Of a DNA stretch of 64,000 nucleotides, positions 14,113 through 26,462 are shown piece after piece. Location of the stretch: contig CM039182.1 in the NCBI GenBank assembly GCA_008360975.2, positions 31,111,566 to 31,175,565 of the forward strand, read 5' to 3'. Numbering within the stretch: the stretch's first letter is position 1; each line of letters opens with the position of its first letter. This DNA is from Lichenostomus cassidix (Eukaryota; Chordata; Aves; Passeriformes; Meliphagidae). The notes below the pieces were generated by a model, which did no database searches, was not told where the DNA came from, and saw only the letters and a program-made list of their open reading frames with translations. A program made the translations under genes and the position numbers.

Positions 14113-14702
14113 TTCCCTGGGGCGGCTGTTCCAGTGATCAGCCACCCTCTCAGTGAAGAACCTTTTCTTAATGTCCAACCTGAACTTCTCCTGGTGCAGA
14201 TTCTTGCCATTCCCTCATGTCCTATCACTGGTCACCAGAAAGAGGACAGAAGAGATCATCACCTCCCCCTTAAGGAAGATATAGACTGGGTGGAGGTCAC
14301 TCCTCAGCCTTCTCCAGCTGAACAAACCAAGTGACCTCAGCTGCTCCTTGGAAGTCTTGTCCTCAAGACCTTTCAGCATCTTGGTCTCCTCCTCTGGATA
14401 CTCTCTAACAGTTTGATGTCCTTCCTTAACGCACCCAAGCCAGAGCAGAGGGCTTGAGGTAGGGCTGCACCAGTGCAGAGCAGAGCAGGACAGTCATTTC
14501 CCTTGCTTGGCTCACTGCATTCTGCTGGATGCACCCCAGGATATAGTCCTTTGGGCTGCCAGGGCACACTATTGACTCATACACAGCTTGCCATCAACCC
14601 AAACACCAAGTCTCTTTCCCCAGGGCTGCTCTTGCTTCTTGTCCCCCCAGTTTGTGCATCTAACCAGGATTACCCCATCCTGGGTAGAAAATCCTGCAAA
14701 AC
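14113..14702 (-). mobile_element. CR1 LINE fragment, antisense
   Basis: About 590 bp of antisense CR1 3' region. It reads as the reverse complement of the CR1 C-terminal/3' UTR segment, including CTTCTCCAGCTGAACAAACC and GGGCTGCCAGGGCACACT. The 97- and 107-codon plus-strand frames inside it are by-products of this repeat. Confidence 0.8.
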
Positions 14703-15234
14703 AATGATCCCAAGAAAGCTTTGGAATGTTAGTGTGTTCGAGTCTAGTCCGAAGTTTCCTTTTCTTTGCAAAAGTTCCTTTCTGGTTCAATGTTGATTCA
14801 AGACACGTTGTAAGAGAAGTGACAATTCTGTAAGTGCCATAAAGCAACTTTTAAATTAGTTAATCGTAGTTTTCTGAATGAAGATGTAGTTCAAAGGTTT
14901 TTAGAGAGACATTAATTGGCAATTGACCAAACAATATTTCTGTGTAAGATTTTGTCTGTCTCAGCTTTTAAGAAAAATAATATATTTATTAAACTAGTTA
15001 ATTTTTTTAAATTCTAGTCAGAAATTTGCAATCTTGTGATATTTTAATAACAAATTACATTAAACAGGGCTAGCAGGTAGGTAGTGCTTCAAGAAAATGG
15101 CTGAATTTAATATTTTGTTTGTGGCTTCCCTTAATATTAGGCGGATCTTTGACCTATAAAATGTATAAAGGTTATTTGTGCATTCTACTTATTGAAATGA
15201 CTAATTAAAGGTACAAACAATTTTTATTTTACAG

Positions 15235-15463
15235 GTCAACAGCAAGGACAGGATGGAGTAAAAGTACAGCAAGCCACAATAGCTCCTGTAACCGTAGCAG
15301 TAGGTGGCATTGCTAATGCAGCAATTGGTGCTGTTAGTCCTGATCAGATAACACAAGTGCAGCTGCAACAAGCTCAACAAGCTTCTGATCAGGAAGTGCA
15401 GCCTGGCAAGAGACTGAGAAGAGTTGCCTGCTCATGTCCTAATTGCAGAGAGGGAGAAGGAAG
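15235..15463 (+). CDS. SP4: SP4 exon: glutamine-rich end and Btd box
   Basis: This exon encodes the end of the SP4 transactivation region and the start of its DNA-binding part. It opens with two bases finishing a glycine codon, then QQQGQDGVKVQQATIAP, VAVGGIANAAIGAVSPDQ and a glutamine-rich run VQLQQAQQASDQEVQPGKR. Near the end is the buttonhead (Btd) box with its CxCPxC motif (CSCPNC), followed by REGEG. The acceptor is TTTTACAG and the donor AG|GTAAAAG. It ends two bases into an arginine codon that the next exon completes correctly. SP4 is a nuclear activator that binds GC/GT boxes and is best known in neurons. The match to SP4 rather than SP1 or SP3 rests on this exon together with the C terminus. 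Confidence 0.95.
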
Positions 15464-15697
15464 GTAAAAGTAACTTTTATCAGTATATATTTAAGCATCT
15501 TATCACAGTTTGCCTCATTTGGGAATGAGATTGTCCTATATTGCCTAGATTTTTAATGCTTTCTTTTAGAAAGTACATTTGTGTGGGCTTTTTTAGACAG
15601 GGATTAAAATTGTCTCTATTAGCATGAAATGTTTCTCCTAATAGCTGGTAATGTTGTAGAATATAACTGCTTAGCTGTTTAAATATGATCTTTTTAG

Positions 15698-15897
15698 AGG
15701 CAGCAATGAGCCAGGAAAAAAGAAACAGCATATCTGCCATATTGAAGGATGTGGAAAAGTTTATGGCAAGACATCTCATCTTCGAGCACATCTGCGCTGG
15801 CATACCGGTGAAAGACCATTTGTATGCAACTGGATTTTTTGTGGCAAGCGGTTCACGAGGAGTGATGAGTTACAAAGGCATAGAAGAACCCACACAG
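15698..15897 (+). CDS. SP4: SP4 exon: zinc fingers 1 and 2
   Basis: A 200-bp exon whose first base completes the arginine codon from the previous exon, followed by [18 protein letters not shown]. Finger 1 is a C2H2 finger with the helix KTSHLRA and ends [11 protein letters not shown]. Finger 2 starts [10 protein letters not shown] and has helix RSDELQR, ending HRRTHTG. The helix contact residues (K-H-A and R-E-R) are those of the Sp family for GC-box reading. The donor is ACAG|GTTGG, and the last base plus the GT of the next exon restore glycine. All zinc ligands are present. The residue after CNW is isoleucine where I recall methionine in mammals, a conservative change. The copy appears functional. 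Confidence 0.97.
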
Positions 15898-16978
15898 GTT
15901 GGTCATTCCTCTCTGTAGCCATAGCACAGCAAGTCTGAATCATAGTGGCCGTAGTTAAACAATGGTATCAAGGTTCTCACTTATAAAGTTACCTGAAAAT
16001 TACTCTTAAATGTAAATAAAGTAACTTTAAAACAAGGAAGAGGTAGATTTCACTTTTCATCAATTTAAGATGGCTGTGAAATCATATAAATGAAAAAGGA
16101 TCTGTTCCAACTGTGCTTTTGTACCTAGACTAGAAAAAGATGACCACTTCATCACAGATAGATGGTGTAGATTAGCTAGTACTGGATCTAAATGTAACAA
16201 ATTTAGGTCAGGCATGTAGAATTGGCCATGGACCAGAGTTATTGTTTCCTCACTTGGATTAGCGCAGTCCTTAAGAAGTTTATTAACCTAGTCCATACAT
16301 TAGATTTGGTCTTCTTGGGAAATTTCCTTAAGTTTCAAGTGGGAACTGATACAGCAAATTCTCTTAACAGTTCAGATTGGAAAATCTGACCTTTTGAAAG
16401 GTGAAAATTATATCAGCCTTCATATTTTAAACCCAGGAGAGTGTATCCCCTTCCCTGTCCCACCTCCCCAACTTATAGCATCTGATGTCTAAGCGCTAAT
16501 TAAATTTGAACAGTGACAGGGCCTTTTAGTATCTTGAATTTGTCTCTCTTGATGTAGATTTCATACATCCTCATGGAGTGTTAGAATTCATGTTTCAGAA
16601 TTTGCTTCTCATCTCTGTAATCTAAATAACAGAAGTGTTCTTAAAAAATGCTACCAAGTTGTTCTTTGAGGGCTTTTATCTGCCTCACTCTTGTAGGTTT
16701 TTGGAAATTTATGAAAATTCTCTGGTGACCTGAAATTCAAACTTCTCATCAGATAATCGCAGCATAGCAAATATTTGTTAAGAACATTTTGGTAGTGAAG
16801 AGTAGATTGCCAAAAGCCTGTGACTGAACAGAACACACCTGGAAATGAGTCAGAAAAGAAAATATTATATCCTTTTAAAGACACTTTGTTGAATAGACTA
16901 GGGTGAGATTCAAATGATCAAGCAGTGTTCAGTGCTTTCTTTCAGTAACATTTTGGTTTTGTTCTTCTTCTTAAAAAG

Positions 16979-17226
16979 GTGAAAAGAGATTTGAGTGCCC
17001 AGAATGTTCTAAAAGGTTTATGCGAAGTGACCATCTCTCGAAACATGTCAAAACTCATCAGAACAAGAAGGGTGGTGGAACAGCCCTTGCTATAGTTACC
17101 TCAGGAGAACTGGACTCTTCAGTTACTGAGGTTCTTGGTTCTCCAAGAATTGTCACTGTTGCTGCCATTTCTCAAGATTCAAACCCAGCAACCCCTAACG
17201 TTTCAACAAACATGGAAGAATTCTGA
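16979..17226 (+). CDS. SP4: SP4 last coding exon: zinc finger 3 and C terminus
   Basis: After an acceptor preceded by a GTTCTTCTTCTT tract, the frame runs [14 protein letters not shown] with finger 3 helix RSDHLSK (R-H-K contacts) and [12 protein letters not shown]. The tail follows, with [20 protein letters not shown] and [16 protein letters not shown], ending NMEEF before TGA at 17224-17226. This C-terminal tail is the SP4-specific signature, since SP1 and SP3 end differently. There are no stops, frameshifts or splice defects in any of the three exons. That makes SP4 a useful internal control for sequence quality against the broken dynein downstream. Confidence 0.97.
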
Positions 17227-18078
17227 AAGGATCATTTATATGGACACCTAGTGCTGCACTTAAGTTTACATACCTTTCAGGATATGGAAGTGGGCTGGTA
17301 AAGTGGATTACAGAGCAGGAAATCATTTTTTCAGTCATGACTTCTGTAAGTGTTCCAGGTTGGAGGGTGAGCATGGGAAGTGTACACCGGTGCAACAAGA
17401 CAAAAATTTCAAAAATACAAACAGCGCAAATTGATGACTGGATAAACAGATGGAGGAATAATATTTCTATACTGTACTTTTTTAGTTATATGTCTGTATA
17501 TTCTGTAATGATTTTAAGTGAACTTTACCCCCCTATTTTAGCACTGTATGTTAATGTGTTTATAAAATCAGATAGTATCAATGTAAAACAGGGTGGACCT
17601 TGACTAGGATTAATACCATTTGATGAAGGTACATTGTTTTTAACATAAATTTGTAATATTTTCATGAAAGCATCCTTTTCCTATATGGCACAGCAAAACA
17701 GAGTACAGGATGAACAACAGTGGATGTATTTTAGGTTTTTGCGCAGTCCATACAACACATCCGTTAATTTTGGCCATCTTTTCTCAAGTTGTGGAATTAC
17801 CCAAACAGCAGCTGGGTGATGCATGCTGCAAAGTGGTTCTGAGGTGGGCCTCAGATTAATTTTGACTACTACATTATGGTAGTGTGTATAAACGACAATC
17901 AGTGAGTTCTAATTCCTCTCTTTGTGTGGAGAGCTAGGGTTATGTAGAATTAGTGTAAACAGTAGGAAAGATAAAACCATAGAAAGATATTAACATAAGA
18001 TTTACAAAAGTAATGGTGTCTTTATGTAGAATGAAAAAAAAAATTGTGTCAATTTTTGGTAATTCATTTCATTATGTA

Positions 18079-18168
18079 TATCCCTGCCCATGGCAAGGAG
18101 GTTGGAACTAGATGATCTTTAAGGTCCCTTCCAACCCAAACCATTCTGTGGTTCTATGATTCTGTATT
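18079..18168 (+). repeat. CR1 LINE 3' end within SP4 3' UTR
   Basis: A textbook avian CR1 terminus in sense orientation: GCCCATGGCAAGGAGGTTGG, GATGATCTTTAAGGTCCCTT, CCAACCCAAACCATTCTG and a tail TTCTATGATTCTG. If the long UTR is used, SP4 mRNA carries this repeat. Confidence 0.93.
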
Positions 18169-20669
18169 TTAAAACATCTGTGGCCCATTTCTAACTCATA
18201 GGTAACTTGAATCTTAAAAACTTGACCTTAGGTGTTTGAATGTTTTAATTTTGTTAGAATTCATGGCTATTAATCAGACAATTGAGTGTTGTAGCTCATT
18301 CTCCAGTATCTCCTCTCTGTAAATACTAGTCTGTTATGTAGTGGTTAATGTGCTGAGTTCTTTGTGCTTGGACTTAATAGCCAAAGAAAAAAATTATCAC
18401 ATTTTAATTTATAAAAAGAAGAAAGTAAACATTTTCTCTTTTCCCCTAAACATTACTTTCTCTATTTTATCTTCAAGGACAATAAGTGGGCTGGTAATAA
18501 ATAACTGTTACCTATCAAGTCTTATATTGAGCGTCCAACCACAAAACAAACTGGGAAAAGAGAAATATTTTTATCTTTTTGGGACATGACTTTTGGTTTC
18601 AAAGTTTTGGTTACATTTTCAGATGTGACAGTGAATACAGAGGTAATGTAAAAAAAAAACCCAAAAAACAAAAAAAAATCCAAAAAAACAGCAACAAAAA
18701 TTGCATTTTCTATGTGAAAATTCCAGTAGGTACAAGGAGGAAAGATGGCCAAATATTTCATATTCAGGATCTTTAATTACTTCCCATAGGCATAAATGTA
18801 ACCTTTAACATCTACAGTCATTTTTTAATAAATTCTCATGACCAGTTTTTAAGGAGATTTATACACCAAAATATTTTTAATGTAACTAAAGGAAGTACAG
18901 TGCAAGAAGAATAAGATGTTTTTCTTTCCCCTGCAAATTATGAAGGGAAGAATGTGTGTGGTAGCTGTTGGTTTGCAAGATGTAACAGGTACCCTGTGCA
19001 TTCCCTAATGAGCATATACTTCTCATCTGAACAATTTATCAATCTTGTGGTGTTTTCTGTATTTTTGAAGCAAAAGAAATACCATTGTTTACACTGTGTA
19101 CACTTTAGGCCAGCCCTTTGTAGCAAAATACTAAGCTGAGGGTATTTTATACTTTCAGTTTACATAAAAAGCTTTGAGATTAAAGAAAAACAATTTTACA
19201 CTGTGGTTATAAATTTCAAGTTTCTTAAAGCTTTTTTAGACTTGTAACAGAGTCTTTAAATTTTAGTTGGGTTTTGTACATTATTTTGTATATTTTATTT
19301 AAAGTACTCTTAACTGATGTATCTGGATTTAAAACATCAGAATCAATTAGGTGTTACATTTAATACAGATGAACATTAGGTAGTATTAACTGTTAATTTT
19401 ATTATATAGGAAATGAAACGTCAAAGATATATTTTATCATTATGCTTCACAATCAGTGCTCTACATTACTTTATGCAAAGAAGAACTTTCCTAATATTAA
19501 TATCATATTTCCTAAAAGTTAACAGTTTTGTAAACTGAAGTGACAAGCATTCTGCACAACCATTTCATATGTAATTTTTTCCTGCATACTTACGTATGCA
19601 GATAGGAAACTGAAGTAATTTTTAATCTGCAATGAATCCTTATTATAGATGTATCCAAATCTAAATCTGGTTGGCTTCATAGCATCTCAAGTACATTAAC
19701 TTGTGTTAGCAGGTGCACATTTTACTGCTGGAATTAGAAACATTCTGCCGGTCTGTTCTGCATACCATTCTGAATCCACTTTTCTGTCTTAAAAGGATCG
19801 TAAATTTCAATGTCCTTTATTTGACTCAGTGGGATATAGCTGTTGTAAGTAATAGGGCACAGATGTGCAGTAGTATCTTGTTTAATGGCATTTCACTGTT
19901 CATTCCCTTTGCCACCATTAAAAATTTTGCTTTATTGTAATTATCAGTGCAAAGTGTATTTACCATGGTAGAACTCCAGTGTTAGAATAGTTTTTTTCTT
20001 ACAATATACTTTATTTGGTTAGGTTTGTGTATGTGTTGCCGATTACATTAGCAATTGGTGTTAAGTCATTATTTATCACATTCTTTCACGAGAGCAGTAA
20101 TAAAAGTGTGTAATCTAGGAGAAAAAGTTAATTTGTCAAAGTTAAGTAAGCATGATGTTTAGGTCCTATTTTTCAATTTTATAACTGTTTTATTGCAAAA
20201 ATATTTGTATTTAAGTCTTCATTTTAATGCCTTGTGGTGTTTTTTTATGCATGTCACTGAATTGTCATCCCGCAAGAATTGATGTGCAGCATAGGGTATT
20301 AAATCTACATAATGATTTTGAAACAGAAAAATAGTTGATGGTAAAAATGTAAATGTTTTGCAAAAATTCCTTATAAAAAAAGTTTTGTAGTAATATTTCA
20401 CTTGTAAATTTTTCTAAAAAAATGTGGAAAAGGAAAAAAATGAGAGTAACGTTTCCCCACATCTAGAATTTAGAAATTAATTCTGCCAGCAAAGCCTGTA
20501 AGGCATTAATCTGACACTTTTACAATGCTGATTTGTATAATTTTTTGGTGGGTTTGGAACTAAAATCATGTACAAGTTGTTGCCTGCAATAACATTTTGC
20601 AAGTAACCTATTAAAATTCCCTTGAGTTTGAAAGGTTTCTTCATTTAATTGCTTACAATATAAAGCAGC

Positions 20670-20675
20670 AATAAA
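20670..20675 (+). terminator. SP4: candidate distal poly(A) signal of SP4
   Basis: AATAAA followed within 10 bases by a GT-rich stretch (TTTGTGTGATAATCTG), the usual layout of a cleavage/polyadenylation site. The position gives a 3' UTR of about 3.45 kb. Not verified by transcript data. Confidence 0.5.
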
Positions 20676-20958
20676 TTATGTTTGTGTGATAATCTGTTCA
20701 TCAAGAAGAACACTAGAAAACAAATGCTTCTCAATGGGGAAAGGTTGGCAGCAGCTTCTGGATTTGTGTAATTAAGACCTGTACTTGCTGGTCAGCGTTT
20801 CCCAACTGGCAGACTCCCAGCAGGGAATTAAACCAGCAGATTCTAGCTCAGCATGAATTCTGTGGGGTTTGTTCAGCTCTTGCGAATGGAAGCTACGGTT
20901 ATTCCTGAACACACCAAAGGAATAACCAAAGGGAAAAATTCCCTAAGGTAAGGAATGT

Positions 20959-20990
20959 GTACACACACAGACAGACACACACACACACGC
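20959..20990. repeat. (CA)n microsatellite
   Basis: ACACACACAGACAGACAC followed by further CA units, an interrupted dinucleotide repeat. Confidence 0.9.
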
Positions 20991-21319
20991 TCAGATAAAA
21001 ACTTAGAAAACTGAAGATAATTCAGTTTGACAGAGATAAGTAATAGAACTGTCATTGTATTGAACATAGGGATTGAATGTAACAAATGGAAACCTGAAAG
21101 TACTGACTTCAACTCATAGAAAATATATTGAGTTTTTCTTAGTGAAATGTCAACAGGCTCCTGCATTGAGTTATACTAAAATAACTTTATGATATGCCAA
21201 ATTGCTAATGATAATGTTATAGTAATTATTTTATTGAAATGCTATAAGAATTTTTATGGTATAGTTTACCATACTTTTGCAGTGAGTAAGTAATACTGTT
21301 TCACAAAGGAAGAAATACA

Positions 21320-21425
21320 TAATCACAGAATCATTTAGGTTGGAAGACCTTTAACATCACTGAGCCCAACTGAAAAGTTACCACTGCAACTCCCACAATT
21401 AAAACATGTCCCTAAGCACCACATA
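21320..21425 (-). repeat. CR1 LINE 3' end, antisense
   Basis: Begins AATCACAGAATCATTTAGG, then TTGGAAGACCTTTAACATC, the reverse complement of a CR1 3' terminus. It is about 100 bp and truncated. Confidence 0.85.
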
Positions 21426-24400
21426 TATACATAAGAAGTCCACTTTCTTCCATTTTCCAAAGGAAGATGAATTTAAAATTTGGAACTTACAGCCATGTAG
21501 TGCAAGACAGAATCACCTTTCCTAACGGAGATATAAAATTCTCTTTTACATTCTTATACATGCTCTTTATTGTATGTTCAATGAAATACCTGTTAAAGTC
21601 TCAGTAACCTCTGTTTGAATGCCAGACAAACATACTAACTGAAGTTAAACCATGTCATAATTCAAAGTAAATGCATCTGACCAATTAATATGTCTTTATT
21701 GGCCAATTTTTTAGTATTGTGACACTGGTGTGTTTTGAAGCAAATTCTACATTAGTTGTAAGAGACTAGTCCTCTGCTTACACCATTTCAAATACACAAT
21801 ATCAGAAAATGTATCAAATCTCTGCATAAGGACAGAAGGATGACTGTGCATGTTACATTTTATCCTTTTAGTCCTTCAAATGTGATCGTTCCACTCTGAG
21901 AAGCATGAAGTGTGACACCAAATTGAGTATTTCTGTCTGCAACTGTAGATGCACTATCATTGCTAAAACTTTTTAAATTTACAATTTTTATTTATTCAAT
22001 TTGCTTAGTTTTATATCCAGCTAGGTAGTAAATACCAGGATGGGGTTTTATCTATATATAATATTAACATTTATTTCATATTGAACGTCCTAATGCCTTC
22101 CATGCCTCTGCTTCCCATTCCTTTTCATTTCCCCAAAGCTACTTGCATCATTTGCTGATATCCTGAGAGTTGTCTGTGTAGATGGAAATGCTGTGGGGAC
22201 GTAGAGCTGGCATGTGCTATCTTCGCTTGCTGGAACACCTTCCACGGAGAGAGGACAGCGAGATACCTTTCCTAGAACAGCCTCACTGAAAATGACTGGA
22301 TGCTATCATGGGTGGGTGGATTGGTGCTGTGCAGAGCTGCTGTGAGTGTCCTGATGGGCAATACTCCAGCTGAGGTGGACAGTAAATGAACCTGAGTGGG
22401 TAGTCTGGCTCTGTGGGCCCATGCAAGTTATTTACCAGTAACAGAAATGTCAAAAGGTCCTTAGTTTTTGCATGGAACTGTCTGTCGCTTCTCCAGAAGA
22501 ACTTGGGTTAGGTTTATAGCTTGCAAGAGATTTTTGACATGCTCTAATGTTTGTGAATTGTTCCAGTAAAATGTTTCTTCAAATAATTCCGCTGCCATTA
22601 CTGGGGTACTTTTCAGCTTATTTTGGTTTGTTGGGTGGTTTTCATAGCAAGTACCAAAAATTACCTAAATTGTCAGGTCAAGGAACATTGGCATTTCTTT
22701 GACTTACATGAGCAGCAGTGTGCATGTAAGAGTCATAATATACAAATTTAAAGCTATAGCTATCATTTCTACTTTTATGTATGGAAAATGCCTAGCCTTG
22801 AGCATTTAAAAATTTCTTATAACAATATTTTAGCATAGCATTTTAAAAAATAAAAAATGTTGTAACCTTTATAGTTACTCCTAGGAAGGAGAAACTGTTC
22901 TAAACTGAAGTGTATTGAAGACCATAAATAGTCAGAGATTTCTTTAGCAGGTACACATTTTACAGCACTTCTGCAATTTTTCACTTTCTATCTTGAGTCT
23001 GTCCCCTCTTGCATCTGTGCTGTATCCTAAGCCTAAGTTGCCATTAAGACCTCTCTCAGTGCATTTTCAAATGCTATAGCTTTTTATTTGAATAAACTCT
23101 TGCTTCTTGCTAAAACCATTGCAGAAACAAATAGACCAGACAAAAGAAGTACTCTCTCTTAAATATTTCTATTGGAAAACTCTTTTGGAAAGTATTTCAG
23201 TTGAATGAGATCTCTGTTCCATCCCCACATATTATAGAAGCATAATCCAAGGTGGAGTTTAAAATAAAGGTTTGCAAAGCAGGGAGTGTTTCTGAAAAAA
23301 TGTTTGTACTGCTGGCCTGAAATTCTGTTAAGCATTAATTTTTACACTGTTTTAAGTTCAATGTATACCTTTGTCATACTTGTATGTATTTTAAAGGAAA
23401 GTCTTGGGTTCTTCTTTCAGGAAGAGTCCAATCCCAAAGCTGGCTGACATTTTGACATTGACACACTTAACAGTTTTGAAAGATTTTTGAAACTACTGAA
23501 AGCAAGCAGTAAGAGAAGCATGCTCTGCATAGACCTAGAAGTATTCAGATTTTCTTAAAAGTAGTTGAATTAATGAGGTATTGATTTGCTTTCATAGCTC
23601 AATTTACTAACTTAAACCAGTGCTGATAGGTAGTATGTGTGTCTGCAAAGTGATGCATATATATCTTTCAGGACTTAAAGATTCTTGAGTTTGTACATCA
23701 ACAAGTATATAAAACACTATCCTCTTGCTAACTCCTTTTAGTCAGTTCTACTTCTGTCTTACAAGTATAGATTCTCTGCTTACAGTTTTAAAAATCTAAG
23801 GAATTAATATGCAAAATTACACAGGTGAGTGGAAAAAAAACCACGAAAGTGAAAGCCAAACCAAGTGAAGTATTTTTTTCTAGTCACATATTTTACTTTT
23901 ATCCTGTTATAATTTTTGCTTAGGCATGCCAGATTTTCATCATCTTATGTCAGTCCCTAACAGAAAACTTCCATAACTAGATGTGGAAGAAGTGTTTTTT
24001 TAAAGGAGAAAAAAAGTAGTTAAAGCATAAGCAGGATTCTGGTTGGTGTACTTTTTTCCCCCTAAAGTCTTCCATTTTTATTGACAACTGTCACTAAAGC
24101 TTATTGCTGCTTATGAAGGGAAAAGAATTCGAGATAATTGAAAGAGGGGAGAATTACCAGAGAGTGGGATGGAGAGGGGTGATCAAATACTTCATAAGTT
24201 AAAAAAAGAAAACAAAACCACAAAAGAGTACATTACAAAATAGGAGACTGAAGAACTAAGAGAAACCTGAATGGAATCTAAAATGATACTACAGGAACAG
24301 GAAAAGCAGTAGTTACCATTAGCAGTTACCATGCTGAACTAGAAGGAAGTGGAGAATAGGTAGGATTGTCCCTTTGCAAATATACATTTTTTTATGCTTT

Positions 24401-26438
24401 TGACTCGTGATACAACATTGGTCTTGCATTTGGTACAGGCAACTTCTTTCTATCTTGAGCAGAAGTCACTGTGTACTGAGTAGACCCACTATTGAAAGGT
24501 CTTTGAAAGTGGAAATCCTTGTTAGTGTTTATTTTTCCAAGCTGCTGGACTTGCAGACAGAGTAGAATATGGTTAAAAGTAGAGTTGCCTGGAAGCTGTG
24601 CATGGACATAGGAAATGTCAATCATCCTGGATGTTACCATCTGTTTACATTAAGACAAGCAATCAATTTTTACAGGTTGTCATAAACCAGAGAGACTTTT
24701 CTACTTATATAGAAAAAATGATATTTTTCTCAGCTTTTTTTCTCTTCCTCTTTTATAGCATCATGAAACTACACAGAAATAAAGTTGGTAGCCTTGATGG
24801 AATAAAAATAGTCTGGTTTAAATTGTAAGAGCTTAAGACATGAAATAGCAGTACATTTAAGCTCCTACTCTTAAATAAGAACAGAAGAAATGTTACTGTC
24901 TTCCCACATCAATTTACTGAAGTGATGTAATTCAGATGTAATATGGTCAATATGACTTTCGCATTAAACATAATCTGCACTTCTACACTGACATCTATAA
25001 TTTTCATGTTTGTTGAGCTAAATGCCTGAAGCCTCTTTTGAAACTAAGATTCAAACCTTTGTGTAGCCTTCTAATGCTACACTTGCAGCTTTCAAAACTA
25101 GTTTGGCATTGAGGATCACCTAGGAAGCTGCTCTGGTTGCTATTTACTATTGCTATTTAGCAAGTAATAATGAGTGATCACACCCTTGGTCTTCCTTTAG
25201 TTGAGACTGTACAATAGCCTCTATCTTCTGCTTGTTTTAGCACAGTAGTCTGTTACTACCCTGTTAGAATAAAATTTCTAAGTCTTTTAAGAACTCTAGT
25301 CTGTATTAGATTGTTATCTAATTAATTGGTGGTGGCTGACTGATCCCATGGTAATATGCATGTAAAGAGTAGAGAGCAGGAGAACAATGGAGTATGTAAC
25401 AAGCCAATATGTAAGGAGTCATTGCCTGCAAAAATGCTAAATTTAATCTTGTATATATTTGATCTCTTCCATTCTTTCAAAAAAAATCATCATCTGTGGT
25501 CTTGAAGAGATAATTATCAAATACACAGGAGCACATGCAGTGAAAAGAAGTTGACTGAGACACATGTTTATTGCAATAAACCCCTATCAGTTGGACAGCA
25601 GAGATAGATGAGGGAAAATCAAAAGTGAAAGTTTTTGTGGAAGGTGATAGCAGATTTCAAATGTGTCACAGGTTCAGAGAAAGAATTTGGAGATTACCTT
25701 TTTGTCATATTGAAGAAATAAAAATTCATGCACCACAATAATCTGTATGAATCCCTTCATTTGAATGACTTGACAGAATGTACCAGGTAATCTCTCAACT
25801 GAACTAACTAAACAAAGCTTTCCACAAAGATTCTACAAGTAGCTTTTAATAAGGATCAGAAAATTTCTTTTTGAAGGTGCCAACCTTTTCATTTCAGAGA
25901 ACAAAAGCTTCTGTTATACTACTTCACTGAGATCTTAGAGATCAATGTCTTTTTCACATATTTCTAGTCCACGGTCACCTTATGTCCCTCAAAATTTATT
26001 GTTATGACTTCAAATTGCTGTTGAATTTGTCTGTTAACCATGTGTTAATTGTCCTTCTGACTGGCAAACTAAGAAATTCAAATATCAGCTCTATATATTG
26101 TGTTGAACGTGCCTATTCATTGTGCTACAGCTGAAGCAGCTAACTACAAAATTTACACAGAAGTTTTTACCCATACTCTTGCTGAAGTGAACTCCTAGAA
26201 GACCTTCTGCAGAATACTTGAGAGAAGATTTAAATAAATAAAAGGATTATCAGAAATGAAAGCAGATAAAACTTGAGGACAAATTATGTTAGTCACTGAG
26301 GTTACAAAAGTCAGAAAGAGACTTTGGGTCGACTTTTAGGATTTTTCATCCTTGTTTAATTATAGATCTTTTAAGTTTTCTTTAAAGCATTTTGTATTTG
26401 ATTTCACCACAAGGACATGGGGAATTTGCTTGCCTTCA

Positions 26439-26462
26439 ATAGATAGATAGATAGATAGATGA
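26439..26462. repeat. (ATAG)n microsatellite
   Basis: Five to six tandem ATAG units ending in GATG. Confidence 0.9.

Larger units (their letters stand above)
1..15234 (+). other. SP4: SP4 intron (3' part)
   Basis: Non-coding sequence upstream of the first SP4 exon in the window. It ends in a pyrimidine-rich acceptor (15221-15234, ending ACAG). In other vertebrates the preceding SP4 exon is the large glutamine/serine-threonine-rich transactivation exon, and nothing like it is present here, so the window begins inside that intron. Open frames in this stretch are short, lack domain features and often overlap CR1 copies. Apart from the repeats listed separately I see no gene, RNA gene or obvious enhancer signature. 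Confidence 0.8.
17227..20690 (+). other. SP4: SP4 3' UTR (inferred extent)
   Basis: About 3.4 kb of AT-rich sequence after the SP4 stop with no supportable open frame. Its length fits the long 3' UTR known for SP4. Possible upstream poly(A) signals AATAAA occur at 18496-18501, 18827-18832 and 20099-20104. I favour the last one at 20670-20675 as the distal end. The UTR contains a CR1 3' end and A-rich tracts (18650-18700). The exact end is inference. Confidence 0.6.

Noticed and set aside
14041..14847. Frames of 92-107 codons on both strands
   Set aside because: They are derived from the antisense CR1 fragment at 14113-14702.
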